Of a DNA stretch of 19,591 bases, positions 15,928 through 19,591 are shown piece after piece. A model generated the notes under the pieces. The model had not been told where the DNA came from. It made no database searches and saw nothing but the letters and a program-made list of their open reading frames with translations. Made by a program: the position numbers and the translations under genes. The stretch spans positions 1 to 19,591 of the forward strand of contig JAMDBG010000006.1 in assembly GCA_023487865.1 (NCBI GenBank), in the 5' to 3' direction. This stretch comes from Deltaproteobacteria bacterium. Its GTDB lineage: Bacteria > Desulfobacterota > Syntrophia > Syntrophales > UBA5619. Numbering within the stretch: the stretch's first letter is position 1; each line of letters begins with the position of its first letter.

Positions 15928-17079
15928 ATGAACGCAACGGACATGGTGACTCATTATGCACCGGCTTCCTGCAGCCCAATCGATGAGATAAAGGCCGATT
16001 TCGGCAGGTTTGCCAACGAGAGATTTTTCGCGGATATTATCAATTATGTTCCTGATATTGTTATTATTCTTAATAAAAACCGGCAGGCTGTTTTTGCCAA
16101 TCAAGCACTCGTCAATATGCTGAAAATATCGAATCCCGAATCCATACAGGGACAGAGGTTTGGCGAAATTTTAAAGTGCACGCATGCGGATGAAAGCGAG
16201 GGCGGATGCGGCACAACGGAAGCCTGTCGCTACTGCGGGGCGGTGAATGGAATCCTCAGAAGCCAGAGAGGAGAAAACGCAATCGAAGAATGTCGCATTC
16301 TCGTTAAAGGTGAACAGGGCATTGATGCCATGGACTTACGAGTCTGGGCGACCCCTTTCGTTCATCACGATGAACACTTCACGTGTTTTGCCGCCGTGAA
16401 TATCGTCGATGAAAAACAAAAGCTTTTCATGGAGAGAATTTTTCTGCATGACATCATGAATACGGCTGCGGCATTACGAGGGTTTGCTGACCTTGTCGTC
16501 CAGGGGGCTTTAGAGAAAGAGATGATAAATGATTTCACGGCGCGGATATCCTTTCTCTCGGGGCGCATTATTGATGAGATTAATGCCCACCGCCAGATCA
16601 TCGCTGCTGAAAACAATGAGCTGGTATCAGCCGGTAAGGAGTTGGATTCCCTCAGATTCATCACCGATCTTTATAACTCCTATAATAGACCGGATATGCT
16701 TGATAACCGTAAGATTAAAATGGACGATTTCATCGAATCTATCAAATTTACAAGTGATGATGCGCTGTTGAGTCGGGTTGTCGGCAATATGATCAAGAAT
16801 GCATTGGAGGCCTCTGTCCCGGGTGAAACAGTCACCATTGGTTGTTTTGCCAGGGATGGTAGAATACATTTCTGGGTCCATAACCCAGGTTATATGGCCG
16901 AAAATATCAGGATGCAGGTTTTTAATCGGTCATTTTCCACCAAAGGCAAAGGTCGGGGGTTGGGAACCTACAGTATGAAATATCTGACGGAAAAATACCT
17001 TCACGGGCAGATAGCATTTACATCCTCCGAGGACAAGGGGACGACCTTTACGGCTTCCTATCAATTAAGATTCCAATAA
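15928..17079 (+). CDS. PAS-domain histidine kinase with cysteine cluster
   Basis: A 383-residue soluble sensor kinase. A PAS domain covers about 32-165. It carries C84, C94, C100 and C103 in a C-x9-C-x5-C-x2-C arrangement, which could bind a metal or an iron-sulfur cluster or sense redox state. The phospho-accepting histidine is H174 in FLHDIMNTAAALRGFADL. The ATPase part shows the N box NMIKNALEAS (287-296) and the G2 box GRGLGTYSMKYL (342-353). No transmembrane segment is seen, so it senses a cytoplasmic signal. GAAGGA precedes the ATG. It lies 51 bases after the assembly ATPase. The likely partner is the single-domain regulator at 13484. The signal is not known; assignment as a kinase is firm. 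Confidence 0.93.
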   Translation: MNATDMVTHYAPASCSPIDEIKADFGRFANERFFADIINYVPDIVIILNKNRQAVFANQALVNMLKISNPESIQGQRFGEILKCTHADESEGGCGTTEACRYCGAVNGILRSQRGENAIEECRILVKGEQGIDAMDLRVWATPFVHHDEHFTCFAAVNIVDEKQKLFMERIFLHDIMNTAAALRGFADLVVQGALEKEMINDFTARISFLSGRIIDEINAHRQIIAAENNELVSAGKELDSLRFITDLYNSYNRPDMLDNRKIKMDDFIESIKFTSDDALLSRVVGNMIKNALEASVPGETVTIGCFARDGRIHFWVHNPGYMAENIRMQVFNRSFSTKGKGRGLGTYSMKYLTEKYLHGQIAFTSSEDKGTTFTASYQLRFQ

Positions 17080-17161
17080 CGCATCTAAAGAAAAGTATCG
17101 GCACTTGCACCAAGATCTGCAGAACCACTGGCCCTCTATGATTGAGCCGCTACACGGTTGT

Positions 17162-17201
17162 TAATATTATCGGTGCACCGGCCGACGTTCCGATATATCG
17201 G
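17162..17201. repeat. Three adjacent palindromes before the phosphatase promoter
   Basis: TAATATTA (17162-17169), CGGTGCACCG (17171-17180) and CCGATATATCGG (17190-17201) are each perfect palindromes, lying within 40 bases. The last one ends 12 bases before the predicted -35 box. They could be regulator binding sites. None is followed by a T run, so a terminator for the kinase gene is not supported. Confidence 0.4.
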
Positions 17202-17212
17202 GGACAAAATGC

Positions 17213-17240
17213 TTGAAAATATGTTTTTTATCGCTATAGT
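17213..17240 (+). promoter_or_regulatory. Sigma70-type promoter of the phosphatase/AAA pair
   Basis: TTGAAA (17213-17218), 16 bases, TATAGT (17235-17240). Predicted start near 17247, leaving a leader of about 29 bases before the GTG at 17276. The leader contains ATGGGTTTTCATCGGTGA (17262-17279), a five-codon mini-frame whose stop overlaps the GTG start. Confidence 0.6.
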
Positions 17241-17275
17241 CTGTCTTTTATGTTCTTAACTATGGGTTTTCATCG

Positions 17276-17734
17276 GTGATTATCGTCTTTGTTTGCAACG
17301 CGAATATTGTGCGCAGTTTCATGGCCGAGCGTGTGCTGAAACAGCTGGTAAAGAGTCGCGGTATTCATGACGTTGAAGTCTCGTCGGCAGGCCTGCTGGA
17401 TATGCAGGGAGCATCCGCTGACAAAACCGCACGTCAGGTCCTGCAGGAACGCGGCATCGATGACGAGGACCACCAGTCCCGGTTGTTAACGAAGGCGATA
17501 ATTGAAGCGGCGGACCTGATCGTTACGATGGAAAAGAGGCAATTACAGACAATCGGAGATCAATATCCTCACGCCGTGAACAAATTACGGCTGTTGAAAT
17601 CCTATCTGCCCGATCCGGTTTACGGCGAAACAGAGGAGGACATCAAGGATCCTTATGGACGTTCCCCGTTTCATTACCGGCTGTGCTATGCAGAAATCTC
17701 TCTGGCCATGGAGGAGCTGATCAAATGTATTTAG
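17276..17734 (+). CDS. Low-molecular-weight protein tyrosine phosphatase
   Basis: A 152-residue cytoplasmic phosphatase of the arsenate-reductase-like fold. The active-site loop is VCNANIVRS, with nucleophile C7, five residues, then R13 and S14; the following Pro of many members is Phe. The general acid is D125 in KDPYGRSPFHY. Bacterial members usually dephosphorylate tyrosine kinases that control exopolysaccharide export (Wzb/Etp type). The start is GTG at 17276, supported by alignment of the V-C-N loop near the N-terminus; there is no clear strong ribosome binding site. A five-codon frame from ATG 17262 ends in a TGA overlapping this GTG, so re-initiation is possible. Its end overlaps the AAA ATPase gene by ten bases. 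No tyrosine kinase gene is visible. Confidence 0.9.
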   Translation: MIIVFVCNANIVRSFMAERVLKQLVKSRGIHDVEVSSAGLLDMQGASADKTARQVLQERGIDDEDHQSRLLTKAIIEAADLIVTMEKRQLQTIGDQYPHAVNKLRLLKSYLPDPVYGETEEDIKDPYGRSPFHYRLCYAEISLAMEELIKCI

Positions 17735-18519
17735 AATACTGGGGTCTGCAAAAGTTCCCGTTCGAAAATACGCCCGATCCGGAATTCATGTATTATTCGT
17801 CAGAACATGAGGAGGGCCTCGTCCGGCTGGTCTATTCGGTAAAACGCAATAAGGGGGCCGTCCTGCTGACTGGAGAAATCGGATGCGGGAAAACGATGTT
17901 GAGCCGGGTATTCATCCAACAGTTGCCCGACACCGAGTTCGACATCGGCCTGATGACGAACCCGTCCCTGGGACCGATCGATTTTCTGAAGGAGACCATC
18001 TACCAGATCGGTCTCGATTCCCGGTCCAATTCCAAGACGGAGTTGTTGGGCATATTAAACGACCGCATACTCGAAAACGTGAAGAACAACCGGTCGACGC
18101 TCTTGATCATTGATGAGGCGCAGTTGATACTAAAAGATACCTTCGAAGAGATTCGCCTGCTCCTGAATTTTCAACTCAACGATCGCTATCTGTTGAACCT
18201 GATTCTCCTGGGACAGCCGGAATTGCGGGAGATCATCAGGGAATATAAACAGCTCGATCAGCGCATTGCCATCCGCTATCACTTGAATCCCCTGAACCTG
18301 GAGGAAATGAAGCAATATATCACTTTCCGACTGGAAAAGGCGGGGCGAGGCGAGAGCATATTCACCCCCGCCGCCGTTGAGGAAATATACAACTATTCCC
18401 AGGGTGTCCCGCGCAAAATCAACAACGTCTGCGACCTTTCCCTGCTGATCGGTTTCAGTGCGAAGTCCGAGCAGATCGATGACGATATCATCAAGAAGGT
18501 GCTCAAGGATTCATTGTAA
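17725..18519 (+). CDS. ExeA/MshM-type AAA ATPase
   Basis: A 264-residue AAA ATPase opening with MYLEYWGLQKFPFENTPDPEFMYYS, the classic start of the ExeA/GspA/MshM group and of the ATPases in PEP-CTERM/exosortase polysaccharide clusters. Walker A is GEIGCGKT (50-57), Walker B is LLIIDEAQ (126-133), sensor 1 region LLGQPEL (161-167), sensor 2 region GVPRKIN (227-233). It has no C-terminal peptidoglycan-binding domain, unlike ExeA itself. The start is ATG 17725 with GGAGGAG at 17710-17716; it overlaps the phosphatase stop by ten bases, so translation is coupled. With a Wzb-like phosphatase beside it, a role in polysaccharide export or envelope assembly is the best guess. No exosortase or glycosyltransferase gene is in view. 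Confidence 0.9.
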   Translation: MYLEYWGLQKFPFENTPDPEFMYYSSEHEEGLVRLVYSVKRNKGAVLLTGEIGCGKTMLSRVFIQQLPDTEFDIGLMTNPSLGPIDFLKETIYQIGLDSRSNSKTELLGILNDRILENVKNNRSTLLIIDEAQLILKDTFEEIRLLLNFQLNDRYLLNLILLGQPELREIIREYKQLDQRIAIRYHLNPLNLEEMKQYITFRLEKAGRGESIFTPAAVEEIYNYSQGVPRKINNVCDLSLLIGFSAKSEQIDDDIIKKVLKDSL

Positions 18520-18591
18520 TCGGCAGACCCGGTTCGATCCGCCGTCGCTATCCCGCCGAACGTGATACGGCATCTGATGCCCGGACCCGGA

Positions 18592-19591
18592 TCAGGTAGG
18601 ATTTACCGGCCTTAGCCGGGTTTCCGGAAAGAGCCCGCGATTGTTTGCCTCTTCACAATACCAGTACGGCGCCCAGAGATCCCGGTGGCGATAATAGTTC
18701 TGCGCAATGCAACTGCCCATACAGATGTGTTTCATGACACACTCCGCGCAGATGCCCCGCAGCTGTTTGGGCAATCCCGCACGGATCTGCTTGAGAGTCG
18801 AAGAGTTCAGCCACACCTCCTTCAGAGGATCCCGAGCGGCGTGACCGAAGATCATCTCCGGAACGGTTGCGCCGATCCCGCAGAGGGCATAGGACCCGTC
18901 CGCCAGAACACCGAGGATACCCATGATACCGCAGGAGTGGCAGCCGTCGCCTGCCGCACCGAACATTTTTCCCAGGCGTCGGAAGGACGGTGGCTGGTGG
19001 AAATAGAGGGGCAGCGCTGCGGCTGATGACAAATCCGCATCCACCCACGTTCCCAGAGAGATCAGCTCCTCGATATCGATTGTCTCCCCGGCGATATGCA
19101 TCTGCCTGCCCCTGGCCGTCGGCTGCAGAATATTGAATTTGACGGAACCCGCTCCCAGGGATTCGGCGAGTCGAACAACCGCTTCTATCTGCTCCTTGTT
19201 GCGTTGCATCAGCGTCATGATGATCTGGGGTTTTAACCCGGCGGCGACCAGGTTCTTGATGCCGGTAAGGGCCGCTGCGAAAGACCCTTCCCTGCCTCTG
19301 ATCCAGTCGTGGATTTCCGCTTCGGCCGCATCCAGACTGACGGCGGCAAATGCGCGCTCACAGGCGGCGATCCGTTCCGCGAGGTTGGGCGTGCAGAGTG
19401 TTCCATTGGTTTCCACGGTAAGACGGAGACGCTTCTGACGAATGATATCCAGCAATTGATCGATCTGTGGGTGGAGCAATGGTTCACCGCCGGTCAGCTT
19501 GACACCTTTCATCCCGAGAGGTTCCGCCTGGTCGAGAATCGCCGTGAACAACGCAGGGTCAATGACCGATATCGCTTTTTCTCCGAGCTGC
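18592..19591 (-). CDS. Radical SAM/SPASM protein, ScmF-like, 5' end outside window
   Basis: The frame is open to the right edge, so the N-terminus is missing; 332 residues are visible. The canonical CxxxCxxC of radical-SAM enzymes should lie upstream, outside. Inside are the radical-SAM strand KLTGGEPLLHP (SAM-binding GGE), TVETNGTLC, and a C-terminal SPASM region with eight cysteines: CHSCG, ALCG, then C-x2-C-x5-C-x3-C in CAECVMKHICMGSCIAQ, and a final WYCEEA. This layout binds two extra 4Fe-4S clusters and is typical of peptide-modifying maturases. ALCGIGATVPEMIFGHA and IAQNYYRHRDLWAPYWYCE remind me of the ScmE/ScmF maturases of the SynChlorMet cassette of Syntrophus and Chlorobium; that match is from memory, not a search. 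It converges on the AAA gene. Confidence 0.85.
   Translation of the reverse strand, partial: QLGEKAISVIDPALFTAILDQAEPLGMKGVKLTGGEPLLHPQIDQLLDIIRQKRLRLTVETNGTLCTPNLAERIAACERAFAAVSLDAAEAEIHDWIRGREGSFAAALTGIKNLVAAGLKPQIIMTLMQRNKEQIEAVVRLAESLGAGSVKFNILQPTARGRQMHIAGETIDIEELISLGTWVDADLSSAAALPLYFHQPPSFRRLGKMFGAAGDGCHSCGIMGILGVLADGSYALCGIGATVPEMIFGHAARDPLKEVWLNSSTLKQIRAGLPKQLRGICAECVMKHICMGSCIAQNYYRHRDLWAPYWYCEEANNRGLFPETRLRPVNPT

Noticed and set aside
18528..18560. GGTTCGATCC resembling a tRNA T-arm
   Set aside because: Flanking bases do not pair as a T stem and no anticodon or acceptor arms are present.

Overview
The window reads as chromosomal DNA from an anaerobic deltaproteobacterium, most likely of the Syntrophus/Smithella type (order Syntrophales). 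The clues are the rpmE-prfA-prmC-murA-hisD housekeeping order, a cysteine-containing PAS histidine kinase, a UroD-family methyltransferase-like protein, an acyl-CoA synthetase-like enzyme and a Cys-rich SPASM radical-SAM protein. This placement is inferred from gene content and order; no database search was possible.

Region 1 (1-3852, + strand, GC-rich) is a housekeeping block: ribosomal protein L31 (rpmE), a strong intrinsic terminator, peptide chain release factor 1 (prfA), the RF1/RF2 glutamine methyltransferase (prmC) and UDP-GlcNAc enolpyruvyl transferase (murA). prmC modifies the GGQ motif of the protein encoded just upstream. hisD, the usual next gene in such blocks, appears only at 9054, so about 5.2 kb separates it from murA.

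Region 2 (3853-9053) is that interruption. A large predicted lipoprotein on the minus strand converges on murA. It has a good tandem promoter with an overlapping palindrome. A divergent + strand pair follows, in visibly less GC-rich DNA: a UroD/MtaA-family protein and an MFS transporter whose start overlaps it. They look like a co-translated uptake/conversion module.

Region 3 (9054-12646) holds hisD, a convergent AMP-dependent synthetase/ligase, and a small DUF1232 membrane protein on the minus strand.

Region 4 (12647-13483) has no convincing gene but carries a near-perfect intrinsic terminator with no gene before it, which suggests a small RNA. It ends with a sigma70-type promoter for the next block.

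Region 5 (13484-18519, + strand) is a signalling and envelope block: a single-domain response regulator, a 53-residue Lys/Pro-tailed small protein, a GspE/PilB/MshE-type assembly ATPase with an MshEN-like N-terminus, and a PAS histidine kinase with a cysteine cluster. After two palindromes and a new promoter come a low-molecular-weight protein tyrosine phosphatase (GTG start) and an overlapping ExeA/MshM-type AAA ATPase, the kind of pair found near exopolysaccharide or pilus loci. No pilin, secretin or polysaccharide genes are visible, so the ATPase is an orphan within this window.

Region 6 (18592 to the right edge, minus strand) is the C-terminal part of a radical-SAM/SPASM protein whose N-terminus and cluster-binding CxxxCxxC motif lie outside. 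It resembles the maturases of the Syntrophus/Chlorobium 'SynChlorMet' peptide-modification cassette, so a peptide-maturation locus may begin just beyond the right edge.
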